A stretch of 64,000 nt of DNA from contig CAVQCJ010000004.1 of the NCBI GenBank assembly GCA_963711005.1, positions 496,001 through 560,000 of the forward strand, written 5' to 3'. A program made the translations under genes and the position numbers. The notes beneath the pieces were generated by a model, which saw nothing but the letters and a program-made list of their open reading frames with translations, did no database searches and had not been told where the DNA came from. This stretch comes from CAVQCJ01 sp963711005. GTDB taxonomy: Bacteria > Actinomycetota > Actinomycetes > Prado026. This document shows positions 50,409 through 58,668 of this stretch, in pieces (position 1 is the first letter of the stretch; each line of letters begins with the position of its first letter).

Positions 50409-52697
50409 ATGAAGCACGCACCCTGGACGGCAGCGCTGGTGGCCGTGTCGACCGGGGCGGTGGTCGCTCTGGGGGCCGGACCCAGCACGCTCGCGCCGCG
50501 GGCACAGGCAGCAGCCAACGCCCAGCCCAACATCCTGCTGATAAACCTCGACGACATGCGGCCGTCCGCGGGCACGCTCGACGTCATGCCCCACGTGCGC
50601 AGCTGGTTCCAGCAGCAGGGCCAGACGTACACGCACAACTACCCGAGCACGCCGCTGTGCTCACCGTCACGCGGCAGCCTCTTCACCGGCCGGTACGGGC
50701 ACAACAACGGCATCACCGGGAACGGGCTCGACGCGGAGATCGCCGCGATGGACCAGTCGGCCACCTTCCAGGGGTACCTGCACGCGGCCGGCTACTCGAC
50801 GGCGATGGCCGGCAAGTTCATGAACACCGTGCCGCTGTCGAACAGCCCGAAGAACTGGGACCACTGGCTGTTCACGACCGGTGGCTACAACGACGTGTCG
50901 TACAACGTCGACGGCACCGTGCGCAAGATCGCCGGCTACTACTCCTACGTCCTGGGCGACCAGGTCGTCCAGGACCTGGACGCCTTCAAGGCCGACGACG
51001 CGAAGCCATGGCTCGTCTACGTAGCGCCCCAGGCGCCGCACGACCCGTTCACCGCGGAGGCAAAGTACGCCAACGCAGCCGTGCCGAGCTGGACGCCGCC
51101 GCCGAGCTTCAACGAGGCTGACGTCTCCGACAAACCGTCCAACGTACGGTCGCGGCCGCTGCTGAACGTGGCCACCGCGCAGCAACGGCGCACCGACCAG
51201 CTGCGGACCCTGATGTCGGTGGACGACATGGTGGGCAAGATCACCGACGAGATCACCCGCCTGGGCGAGGACCAGAACACGCTCGCCATCTTCACCTCCG
51301 ACAACGGGTACCTGTGGGGAGAGCACCGCATCCTGGACAAGCGGTTCCCCTACACGGACAGCCAGGGCACGACGCTGATCATGAGGTGGCCGGGACACAT
51401 CCCGGCCGGCACCACGGACGCCCGCCTCGTCAGCGGCGTGGACATGCTGCCCACGCTGCTCGACGCAGCGGGCGTGACACCGACGCTCAAGGACCCGCTG
51501 GACGGGACGTCGATCCTGTCCGGACCTCGCCGCTCCCAGGTCCTCGTCGAGTACGGGCGCAGTCTCGACTCACCGCTCCCACCCTGGTCGTCGGTGATCA
51601 CGCCGACCGCGCAGTACACCCGGTGGTACGACCCGACCACGGGGGCGGTCACCGGTCGTGAGTACTACGACCTGACCAACGACCCCGACCAGCTGGTCAA
51701 CCTGCTGGGCGACGCGAGCACGACCAACGACCCCGACGAAGCCCTGTGGATCGGCCGGCTGAACGCCCTGCGCAGCTGCGTCGGCCAGCAGTGCGTGGTG
51801 TCCGAGGGCGAGGTCGAGGGCCCACCGACGGCGGTGATCGCGGCCCCGGGCTGCACCGGGCTGACCTGCACCTTCTCCGCGGCCGGGTCGTACGACACCG
51901 ACGGGACGATCGTCGGCTACCAGTGGCAGTTCGGCGACGGCCAGACCGCGACAGGTGTCGCGCCGAGCCACACGTACACCGGTGCGGGTAGCTACCAGGT
52001 GGTCCTCACCGTGACCGACGACGAGTACGCCACAGGTACGGCGACCCGGACGGTGGTGGTCGGTGCGCCTTCGGCCGTGTCCTACCGGGCCGGCGCCTCG
52101 AAGACGGTCAACGCCACGAAGGCGACCGTCACGGTGCCGGCGGCTGTGCGCACCGGCGACGCGCTGCTGCTCCTCGTGTCCGCCAACCGGACCGCCTCGA
52201 CACTGGGCGTCCCGACCGGTTGGACGCGGCTGCAGACCGCGACTGACGGGACGATCCAGTCGGCCGTCTGGTGGCGGGTCGCCACCGCCACCGACCCGGG
52301 CTCGGCCGTCACCGTGACCGCGTCGCTGACGACGAAGACCGACGTGCAGCTGCTCGCCTACTCGGGCACGGCAGGCTCGCCGATCCAGGCCTTCGCCGTC
52401 GCGACCGAGCCGGGCACCACGGCGAGCCACCGGACACCCACCGTGCCCGTCACGTCGCCGGGCGGTTGGTTGGTGTCGTACTGGGCGGACAAGACCGGGA
52501 CCGCCACCGGTTGGACCGCACCCGCGGGCGTGACTCGTCGGCTGCAGTCGGTCGGCACCGGCGGCGGGCGGATCACGTCGCTGTCGGGCGACAGTGGGGG
52601 ACCGGTCGGCGTCGGCACGGCGGGAGGACTCTCAGCGATGTCCAGCGCGGCCGGCAACTTGGCCGTGATGTGGTCGATCGTGCTGGCAGGGCAGTGA
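50409..52697 (+). CDS. Secreted Cys-type sulfatase with PKD domain
   Basis: This 762-residue exoenzyme has a signal peptide (about 1-37), an arylsulfatase-type domain with NLDDM near residue 48 and the formylglycine motif Cys84-Ser-Pro-Ser-Arg88 in PLCSPSRGS, a PKD domain at about 472-555 (SYDTDGTIVGYQWQFGDG), and a C-terminal beta-rich domain. The Cys at the active site must be oxidised to formylglycine; the maturase is encoded on the other strand next door. The substrate is probably a sulfated polymer or ester. ATG 50409 has GAGAGG upstream; a GTG at 50400 is an alternative. Confidence 0.86.
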   Translation: MKHAPWTAALVAVSTGAVVALGAGPSTLAPRAQAAANAQPNILLINLDDMRPSAGTLDVMPHVRSWFQQQGQTYTHNYPSTPLCSPSRGSLFTGRYGHNNGITGNGLDAEIAAMDQSATFQGYLHAAGYSTAMAGKFMNTVPLSNSPKNWDHWLFTTGGYNDVSYNVDGTVRKIAGYYSYVLGDQVVQDLDAFKADDAKPWLVYVAPQAPHDPFTAEAKYANAAVPSWTPPPSFNEADVSDKPSNVRSRPLLNVATAQQRRTDQLRTLMSVDDMVGKITDEITRLGEDQNTLAIFTSDNGYLWGEHRILDKRFPYTDSQGTTLIMRWPGHIPAGTTDARLVSGVDMLPTLLDAAGVTPTLKDPLDGTSILSGPRRSQVLVEYGRSLDSPLPPWSSVITPTAQYTRWYDPTTGAVTGREYYDLTNDPDQLVNLLGDASTTNDPDEALWIGRLNALRSCVGQQCVVSEGEVEGPPTAVIAAPGCTGLTCTFSAAGSYDTDGTIVGYQWQFGDGQTATGVAPSHTYTGAGSYQVVLTVTDDEYATGTATRTVVVGAPSAVSYRAGASKTVNATKATVTVPAAVRTGDALLLLVSANRTASTLGVPTGWTRLQTATDGTIQSAVWWRVATATDPGSAVTVTASLTTKTDVQLLAYSGTAGSPIQAFAVATEPGTTASHRTPTVPVTSPGGWLVSYWADKTGTATGWTAPAGVTRRLQSVGTGGGRITSLSGDSGGPVGVGTAGGLSAMSSAAGNLAVMWSIVLAGQ

Positions 52698-52739
52698 CCT
52701 CCGGGACCTCCGGCGCTGACAGCGGATGCGCTCCAGCGT

Positions 52740-54077
52740 CTACCGCGCACCGTGGCAGCGGCCCCACTCGAGGCCGCTGCCGCACGTACAGGAGTCGGTC
52801 GCGGAGCGCGCGGCGTCCCCGGTGGCGAACCACGCCATGACCCCGCTGACGTCGCGGCCCTGCCGGAACAGGTCGGCCATGACCCGCATCGGTTCATCGA
52901 CGTGCCGGAAGAACAGCTGGTAGCCCTGGCACAGGTAGTGCAGCCCTGGCTCCCCGTCGGGAGTCGTGACGAACCGGTCCTTGGGGCAGCCACCGTTGCA
53001 GGCGAAGCGGACGTCACAGCTGCGGCAGTACCGCGGGAGCGTGTCGAGCTTGGCCTTGCCGAAGGCGAGCTGGCGCGGGGACCCGACGAGGTCGAGCAGC
53101 CGGCGCCCGCCCGAGATGTTCCCCAGCAGGTAGTCGGGCTCCACGTAGTGGTCGCACGAGTAGACGTCGCCGTTGTGCTCCAGCGCGAGCCCGGTGCCGC
53201 AGGTCTTGGCGTGCACGCACATGCCGACCTGGTCGTACCCGAGCCAGTGCCCCAGCGACGTGTCGAACATCTGCACGAAGACATCGCCCACGTCGTGTCG
53301 TACCCACTCCTCGAACACGTCGACGAGGAAGCGGCCGAACTGTTGCGGCCCGACCGTCCGGTGCGTCACCCGGTCGCCCTCCTGCCGGTACAACGGCCGG
53401 TGGCCGGCTCGCTCGCCCCACCCTGCCTCGGCGAGCGGCAAGAGCTGCGGCGTGACCCGCTCCACGATCGGGATGAGCTGGACGAACGTCGCACCGAGGT
53501 CGTCGCGCAGGAAGCGGTACACCGCGCGACCCTCGTCGCCGTTCGCGGCGTTGACGGTGGTCAGCGCGTTCCAGTCGACCCGGTGTCGACGAAGCACGTC
53601 CAGCCCGCGCACGACCCGGTCGAACGTGGGCTTGCCGCCCTTGTCGACCCGGTACGCGTCGTGCATCTCGCGCGGGCCGTCGATCGACAGCCCGACCAGG
53701 AAGGCGTTGTCGTGCAGGAACGACCCCCACTGGTCGTCCAGCAGCGTGCCGTTGGTCTGGATCGTGTTGAGGATGCGCTGCCCGGGCCGCGCGAACCGCC
53801 GCTCGAGCTCGAGGGCCCGCCGGAAGAAGTCCAGGCCCATCATGGTCGGCTCCCCGCCCTGGAAGGCGACCACGACCTCGTCGGCGCCGTCGTGCGCGGC
53901 CAGCAGCTGTCGGACGTACTCCTCGAGGACCTGCGGACTCATCCGGAAGTCGCTCCCGGGGTACAGCGTCTCTTTCGACAGGAAGTAGCAGTACTCGCAG
54001 TCCAGGTTGCAGACGGCGCCCGTCGGCTTCGCCATCACGTGGAAGGCCCGGGCCGGCGTACGCGACGAGGCGGTCAT
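52740..54077 (-). CDS. Anaerobic-type sulfatase maturase (radical SAM, SPASM)
   Basis: This 445-residue radical SAM enzyme has the cluster motif CNLDCEYC (Cys23, Cys27, Cys30) and SPASM cysteines (CGTGLALEHNGDVYSC; CRSCDVRFACNGGCPKDR). It resembles anSME, which converts the sulfatase Cys or Ser to formylglycine, and it converges on a Cys-type sulfatase. Unusually, the last 16 residues contain Cys430, Cys432, Cys441 and His442, a SEC-C-like zinc motif. ATG 54077 is chosen from the family N-terminus. Confidence 0.87.
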   Translation of the reverse strand: MTASSRTPARAFHVMAKPTGAVCNLDCEYCYFLSKETLYPGSDFRMSPQVLEEYVRQLLAAHDGADEVVVAFQGGEPTMMGLDFFRRALELERRFARPGQRILNTIQTNGTLLDDQWGSFLHDNAFLVGLSIDGPREMHDAYRVDKGGKPTFDRVVRGLDVLRRHRVDWNALTTVNAANGDEGRAVYRFLRDDLGATFVQLIPIVERVTPQLLPLAEAGWGERAGHRPLYRQEGDRVTHRTVGPQQFGRFLVDVFEEWVRHDVGDVFVQMFDTSLGHWLGYDQVGMCVHAKTCGTGLALEHNGDVYSCDHYVEPDYLLGNISGGRRLLDLVGSPRQLAFGKAKLDTLPRYCRSCDVRFACNGGCPKDRFVTTPDGEPGLHYLCQGYQLFFRHVDEPMRVMADLFRQGRDVSGVMAWFATGDAARSATDSCTCGSGLEWGRCHGAR

Positions 54078-54226
54078 GGGCAGCACTCTTCGCCCCGGCG
54101 ACGGCTGCCGACAGGGTCTTACGACCCGGTCCAGTCCCCATCCGACGTGGCGGAGCCCGTCGCCGACCTCGCGCCGGACCAGCAACGGACGAATTGCGGG
54201 CGGGCGCCGGGGCGACCCGGGACCAC

Positions 54227-54232
54227 TAGGCT
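54227..54232 (+). promoter_or_regulatory. Leaderless-type -10 element of agmatinase gene
   Basis: TAGGCT ends 7 nt before GTG 54240, with no ribosome site. The 162-bp region between the maturase and agmatinase shows no recognisable riboswitch. Confidence 0.48.
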
Positions 54233-54239
54233 TCCCGCC

Positions 54240-55274
54240 GTGGCGCGCTACGGAGGCCAGTTCGGCCCGGACATCACCTTCCTGGGCGTCGACCGGTGCG
54301 ACCTGGACGAACCCGGATCGTTCGCGGGCTCCGACGTCGTCGTGGTCGGCGCGCCGTTCGACGGCGGCACCTCGTACCGCTCCGGTGCCCGGTTCGGACC
54401 GCAGGCGATCCGGATGACCGACTACCTCGCGCACGACGGGTCGCGTCCCAGCCTCGCCCTGCGCACCGACGGCCTGCAGGACCTGCGCGTGGTCGACGCG
54501 GGCGACGTCGAGATGTTCTCCGGCGACGCGGCGACCGCGTGCGCCGCGCTCGAGGTCGAGGTCGAGAAGGTCGCGCGCGCCGGGGCGATCCCGGTCGTCC
54601 TGGGCGGCGACCACACGGTCACCTGGCCGAACGCCACCGGCGTCGCGCGGGCCCTCGGCTGGGGCCGGATCAGCCTGATCCACTTCGACGCCCACGCCGA
54701 CACCGGCAAGATCGAGTTCGGCTCGCTCATCGGGCACGGGCAGCCGATGCGGTTGCTCATCGAGTCCGGGGCGGTGCGCGGTGACCGGTTCCTGCAGATC
54801 GGCCTGCGCGGCTACTGGCCGCCGCCGGAGACCCTCGACTGGATGGCCGAGCAGGGCATGCGTTCCTTCGAGATGACCGAGATCGTGACCCGCGGGCTGG
54901 ATCAGTGCCTGACCGACGCGTTCGCGATCGCCACCGACGAGTGCGACGGCGTCTTCCTGTCCGTCGACATCGACGTGTGCGACCCGGGGCACGCGCCGGG
55001 AACGGGGACCCCGGAACCCGGCGGCCTGTCTGCGCGCCAGCTGCTCGACTCCGTGCGCCGGATCGCTCTCGAGCTGCCCGTGGTCGGCATGGACGTCGTC
55101 GAGGTCTCTCCGCCCTACGACCATTCCGACATCACCGCGGCGCTGGGCAACCGTGTCGTCCTCGAGGCCCTGTCCGCGATCGCCAGGCGCCGCCAGGACG
55201 CCCGCGACGGGACCTCGTGGGACCCGGGCCAGCCACTGCTCGCCGACCGCGTTCCCGGCGAGCAGCCCTCCTGA
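54240..55274 (+). CDS. speB: Agmatinase-family ureohydrolase
   Basis: This 344-residue protein has all manganese ligands of ureohydrolases: GGDHT (122-126), HFDAHAD with Asp150/His152/Asp154, and DIDVCDP with Asp243/Asp245. It is closest to agmatinase/guanidinobutyrase, which releases urea from agmatine or 4-guanidinobutyrate; agmatinase would produce putrescine, the substrate of the neighbouring pathway. GTG 54240 is supported by the TAGGCT element. It converges on the permease gene with a 21-bp gap. Confidence 0.86.
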   Translation: MARYGGQFGPDITFLGVDRCDLDEPGSFAGSDVVVVGAPFDGGTSYRSGARFGPQAIRMTDYLAHDGSRPSLALRTDGLQDLRVVDAGDVEMFSGDAATACAALEVEVEKVARAGAIPVVLGGDHTVTWPNATGVARALGWGRISLIHFDAHADTGKIEFGSLIGHGQPMRLLIESGAVRGDRFLQIGLRGYWPPPETLDWMAEQGMRSFEMTEIVTRGLDQCLTDAFAIATDECDGVFLSVDIDVCDPGHAPGTGTPEPGGLSARQLLDSVRRIALELPVVGMDVVEVSPPYDHSDITAALGNRVVLEALSAIARRRQDARDGTSWDPGQPLLADRVPGEQPS

Positions 55275-55295
55275 TCGCAGTCCGGCCGCGACAGG

Positions 55296-56933
55296 TCAGT
55301 CCTCGCGGCGCTCCTCCCGTGCCTGCTCCTCCGCCTGGCGCAGCTCCTCGACGGACAGCGGCGGGATGACCGTCAGCTCCGTGGACGCCGCGTCCGGCAG
55401 GGTCGGCACCAGGATCTCCAGCGTCTCGCCCTCGATCACGTGGATCGGCGTGTCACGGTTGAGCACGCTCCCGCTGAAGAACGCCGGCGAGCGCCACTTC
55501 GAGACGAACATGAGGATGAAGCCGAGGACCAGCGAGCCCACGGAAAGGACGAAGATCCCGCCGGTGTGCCAGCCCAGCAGGGTGATCTGCGTGTAGCTGT
55601 CGTCGGCGTTCGCGCTGGTGTGGACGGTGTAGACGAAGGCGCCGAGCAGGATCAGGCCACCGATGAGCGGCGCGACCACGCGCACCCACACGTCCCGGAA
55701 CGTCGACCCGCGGTCGCGGCGGAAGTACCACGCCGAGGCGAAGCCGGTGAGCCCGTAGTAGAACGCGATGAGCAGCCCGACGGCCGAGGCGGAGTCGGCG
55801 AGGATGTTGTCCGAGATCGCCGCGAGAAGCCCGTAGAAGCCGATCGAGACGGCGCCCATGGTGATCGTCGACACGGTCGGCGTCTGGAACCGCGGGTGCA
55901 TCTTGGCGAAGCTCGCCGGCAGCGCCTGGAAGGCAGCCATCGACAGCGTCGTGCGAGCTGTCGGCAGGATCGTGGTCTGGGTGGAGGCGGCCGCCGACGT
56001 GAGCACCGCGATGATGAGGATCTTGTCCAGGTTGCTGCCCAGCACCTGGGAGCCGATCGCGGCGAAGACGTCGTCGCTGTTGTCCTCGAGCACCTTCGGG
56101 CCGGCGAAGGCCAGCGTCGCGGTGGACACGATCGCGTACGTCGCCAGCAGGATGACGGTCGAGATCACGGCGGCGCGGCCGGGGGTCTTGGCCGGGTCCC
56201 TGGTCTCCTCGTTCACCGAGACGGCGCTGTCCCAACCCCAGTAGATGAACACCGCCAGCAGCAGCGAGGAGCTGAACGCGCTCCACGTCGGGATCTGGAA
56301 CGGGTTGAACCAGGACAGCGACGGCTTCACTGCGGTGTCCATCGCGTGCCCGGTGTACACCTTGACCAGCGCGATGACCGCGAAGAAGACCAGGAAGACG
56401 ACCTCGACCGAGAGCATGACGAACTGGAACTTGGCCGAGACCTCGATGCCGCGGTAGCACACGTACGTCAGCAGGACGATCCACAGGGCGCCGACGAGGA
56501 ACACCGGCCACTTCTCGGCCGCGAGCCCCTGCGCCCCGATCAGCTGGAAGAAGTACGAGCCGGCGATCTGCGCCAGGCTGGCCATGACGATGACGTCGGC
56601 CGCGACGATGCCCCAGCCGCCCATCCAGCCCGTCATCGGCCCGAACGCCTTGGTCGCCCAGGTGAACGTGGTGCCGCAGTCCGGGGCCACCCGGTTGAGC
56701 TCGCGGTAGGCGTACGCGATGAACAGCATCGGGACGAACGCCATCACCATCACGATCGGCGTCTGGAACACGACGATCGCGACGACGGCACCGATGGTGG
56801 CGGCCAGCGAGTAGGCCGGAGCCGTGGACGAGACCCCGATCACGACGCTGGACAGCAGCCCCAGGGCACCGGTCTTGAGGCCCTTGCCGGCTGGTCCCTC
56901 GGAGTTGGTCGGGTGTTCGGCGGCGATCGTCAT
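55296..56933 (-). CDS. APC-family amino acid/polyamine permease
   Basis: This 545-residue membrane protein has about 12 helices and the unwound first helix SVVIGVSSTAPAYSLAATIG typical of APC transporters. FTWATKAFGPMTGWMGGWG is a conserved loop. Substrate is probably an amino acid, agmatine or a polyamine (PuuP-like); the cluster suggests an amine. A long charged C-terminal tail (about 60 residues) is rich in Glu/Arg. GTGGAGG precedes the ATG. Confidence 0.82.
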   Translation of the reverse strand: MTIAAEHPTNSEGPAGKGLKTGALGLLSSVVIGVSSTAPAYSLAATIGAVVAIVVFQTPIVMVMAFVPMLFIAYAYRELNRVAPDCGTTFTWATKAFGPMTGWMGGWGIVAADVIVMASLAQIAGSYFFQLIGAQGLAAEKWPVFLVGALWIVLLTYVCYRGIEVSAKFQFVMLSVEVVFLVFFAVIALVKVYTGHAMDTAVKPSLSWFNPFQIPTWSAFSSSLLLAVFIYWGWDSAVSVNEETRDPAKTPGRAAVISTVILLATYAIVSTATLAFAGPKVLEDNSDDVFAAIGSQVLGSNLDKILIIAVLTSAAASTQTTILPTARTTLSMAAFQALPASFAKMHPRFQTPTVSTITMGAVSIGFYGLLAAISDNILADSASAVGLLIAFYYGLTGFASAWYFRRDRGSTFRDVWVRVVAPLIGGLILLGAFVYTVHTSANADDSYTQITLLGWHTGGIFVLSVGSLVLGFILMFVSKWRSPAFFSGSVLNRDTPIHVIEGETLEILVPTLPDAASTELTVIPPLSVEELRQAEEQAREERRED

Positions 56934-56996
56934 GCCTAGCCTCCACGCTCTCGGGCGTCGCTGTGCGGCCCCGTCCCACGCACGCTACCCAGGGCC

Positions 56997-57019
56997 CGGA
57001 ACCTTGATCAGCGGTTCCG
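56997..57019. promoter_or_regulatory. Inverted repeat upstream of APC permease
   Basis: CGGAACC and GGTTCCG form a perfect 7-bp inverted repeat with a 9-bp spacer containing TGATCA. It is 64-86 bp before the permease start and downstream of the marR gene, so it could be a permease operator or a weak terminator. Confidence 0.38.
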
Positions 57020-57142
57020 CGCGGGTCGCGTCGATCCGTCGTCGGGGCGCTCCGGCGAGGGTCTCTTCGTCGGAACGCCCGGCCTGCGCGTACGGATCCC
57101 GTAGCCGCTGCCGCGGCGGTGCGCCGGCGCCGGCTCGGCCCG

Positions 57143-57667
57143 CTAGACCGGGCAGCGCTCGTCCGGGCAGGCGTGCTCGTCGCACATCCGGCACATGTGC
57201 TCGCCGGTGAGCAGGTCGTCGGTGAGCGCGGCCAGCATGGCGCAGACCCCGTCGGTGACGGCGGCCAGCAGGTCGTCGTCGAGGGCCGCGACCGCGCGCT
57301 CGACGACGGCGGAACGCGCGGCCAGAACCGAGCGCGCGACCCGTTCGCCGACAGCGGTCAGGGCCAGCAGCCGGGTCCGCCCGTCGGCGCCGGGGACGCG
57401 CCGGACGAGCCCGTCGGCGGCCAGCCGCTCGGACAGCTGGACCGCGCCGGGGTGCGAGATGCGCAGCCTGGCCGCGAGGAACGCGATCGGCCGGTCGGGG
57501 TACCACAGCAGCGTCACCAGCGCCGCCGGGGTCTGGCCCCCGTGCTGTGCCGCCCGCGCGGTCCCGGTGCCGATCCGGTCGGAGATCGCCAGGGCCAGCG
57601 TGCCGAGCACGTTCGAGGCGAAGGCCCGACCGCCGTCGCGGTCTCGCGTCGCGGCGTCCGTGGTCAT
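57143..57667 (-). CDS. MarR-family regulator with C-terminal Cys cluster
   Basis: This 174-residue regulator has the winged helix (PAALVTLLWYPDRPIAFLAARLRISHPGAVQLSERL in parts, LVRRVPGADGRTRLLALT as the wing). The C-terminus ends CRMCDEHACPDERC with Cys159, Cys162, Cys167 and Cys172, which could bind zinc or sense redox state. Its ATG overlaps the stop of the arginase-fold gene, so the two are co-transcribed. The palindrome at 58591 in the promoter is its likely operator. Confidence 0.84.
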   Translation of the reverse strand: MTTDAATRDRDGGRAFASNVLGTLALAISDRIGTGTARAAQHGGQTPAALVTLLWYPDRPIAFLAARLRISHPGAVQLSERLAADGLVRRVPGADGRTRLLALTAVGERVARSVLAARSAVVERAVAALDDDLLAAVTDGVCAMLAALTDDLLTGEHMCRMCDEHACPDERCPV

Positions 57668-58572
57668 CGCGGCGGCGCGAGAGCGGCGACGAGCACGTCC
57701 ACGAGCCGGTCCCCGTACGTGCCGTCCGGATCCTTGGACGGGTTGTAGCAGCCGACGGAGAAGCCGAGCAGGGCCGGGTCGGCGCCGAGCGGCGCGAGCA
57801 GGGCGGCCAGATGCAGAAGGTCCAGCCCGCCCGGCATCAGGTAGTCGGTGGCCGGGAACTCGTCCTGTCCGAGCACGTCGACGTCGAGGTGCAGCCAGTA
57901 GCCGATCCCGGCGACGGCGAAGTGCTGCACAGCCGCCCGTCCTGCCGCCGCGGGGTCAGCGGTCACCTCGTCCGCGTCGTGGACGACGATGCCCAGCCGG
58001 TCCGGGAGGTCGCCCAGGTCGGCCGCCTCGTCCGCGTCCCGGGAGCCGAGCACGACGGCGTCGCCGGACCGGACGACGGGCGTCCCACCCATCGCCGCGA
58101 GCAGGTCGTCGTCGGCCCGGCCGAGCAGTGCCCCGACCGGGATGTCGGCCGCCTCGCCCGTCGGGGAGGTGACGCCGTCGTACGCGTCCATGTGACCGTC
58201 GACGTTGACGACCCCGACCCGGCCGACGGCGTCCCGGGCGCCGGCCACCGCGCCCATCACGAGCGCGCAGCAGCCACCGAGCAGCAACGGCCGTCGGCCG
58301 GCCGCGACCAGCCCAGCCACCGCCGGCCGCAGCCGCGTGACCATGTCCCGCACCGACGGGTAGCCGACGATGCCGGTCCGCGGGTCCCGGACCGGGCCGG
58401 TGACCCGGACGGCGAGGTCGCCGCCGTCGGTGGCACCGACCAGAGCCGGTAGGCCGCGGCGCCGGAACGCGGCCGGCGCCTCCTCGGTCCCGAACGGCGG
58501 TCCTCCGGAAGGGGCCCCGACCGAGTCGATCGGCACCCCCAGGCACGCCCACGCCCTGCTGCCCCCGCCCAT
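57664..58572 (-). CDS. Arginase-fold protein with altered metal site
   Basis: This 302-residue protein has the ureohydrolase fold. Ligands Asp125/His127/Asp129 (VDGHMDAYD) and Asp230/Asp232 (HLDVDV) are present, but the first motif reads GGCC (Cys101, Cys102) where GGDH is usual, so the first His ligand is absent. Activity may be changed or lost. It is first in an operon with marR, and not a duplicate of the agmatinase at 54240 in detail. ATG 58572 has GGAGG 7 nt upstream. Confidence 0.8.
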   Translation of the reverse strand: MGGGSRAWACLGVPIDSVGAPSGGPPFGTEEAPAAFRRRGLPALVGATDGGDLAVRVTGPVRDPRTGIVGYPSVRDMVTRLRPAVAGLVAAGRRPLLLGGCCALVMGAVAGARDAVGRVGVVNVDGHMDAYDGVTSPTGEAADIPVGALLGRADDDLLAAMGGTPVVRSGDAVVLGSRDADEAADLGDLPDRLGIVVHDADEVTADPAAAGRAAVQHFAVAGIGYWLHLDVDVLGQDEFPATDYLMPGGLDLLHLAALLAPLGADPALLGFSVGCYNPSKDPDGTYGDRLVDVLVAALAPPR

Positions 58573-58590
58573 CCCCGACCTCCGTCGATA

Positions 58591-58605
58591 CATAAGCTGC
58601 TTATG
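58591..58605. promoter_or_regulatory. Perfect palindrome, candidate MarR operator
   Basis: CATAAGC-T-GCTTATG is a perfect 7+1+7 palindrome in the divergent gap between arginase-marR (-) and the saccharopine-family gene (+). AT-rich in an otherwise GC-rich region, it has the size of a MarR dimer site and overlaps the probable promoter. Confidence 0.65.
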
Positions 58606-58668
58606 CCATACCTTTCCCCTCATCCCGGGCCGCTGCAAGGGCACGCCGGCGAACAGCTGGAGACAGAC

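Noticed and set aside
47457..50636. Antisense open frame of over 1,000 codons opposite the second FAD oxidase and mmsA
   Set aside because: Covers two clear genes on the other strand and has no motif; it is a GC-driven shadow frame.
52752..54239. Upstream extension of the agmatinase frame
   Set aside because: It lies antisense to the sulfatase maturase; the protein family begins near GTG 54240, which has its own TAGGCT element.
54078..54239. Guanidine-type riboswitch before agmatinase
   Set aside because: No recognisable conserved guanidine-riboswitch motif, and the TAGGCT placement predicts an RNA starting at the GTG.
56985..57142. Possible coding segment between the permease and marR
   Set aside because: Open frames here are Arg-rich shadows without a start signal; the region fits a promoter and intergenic DNA.
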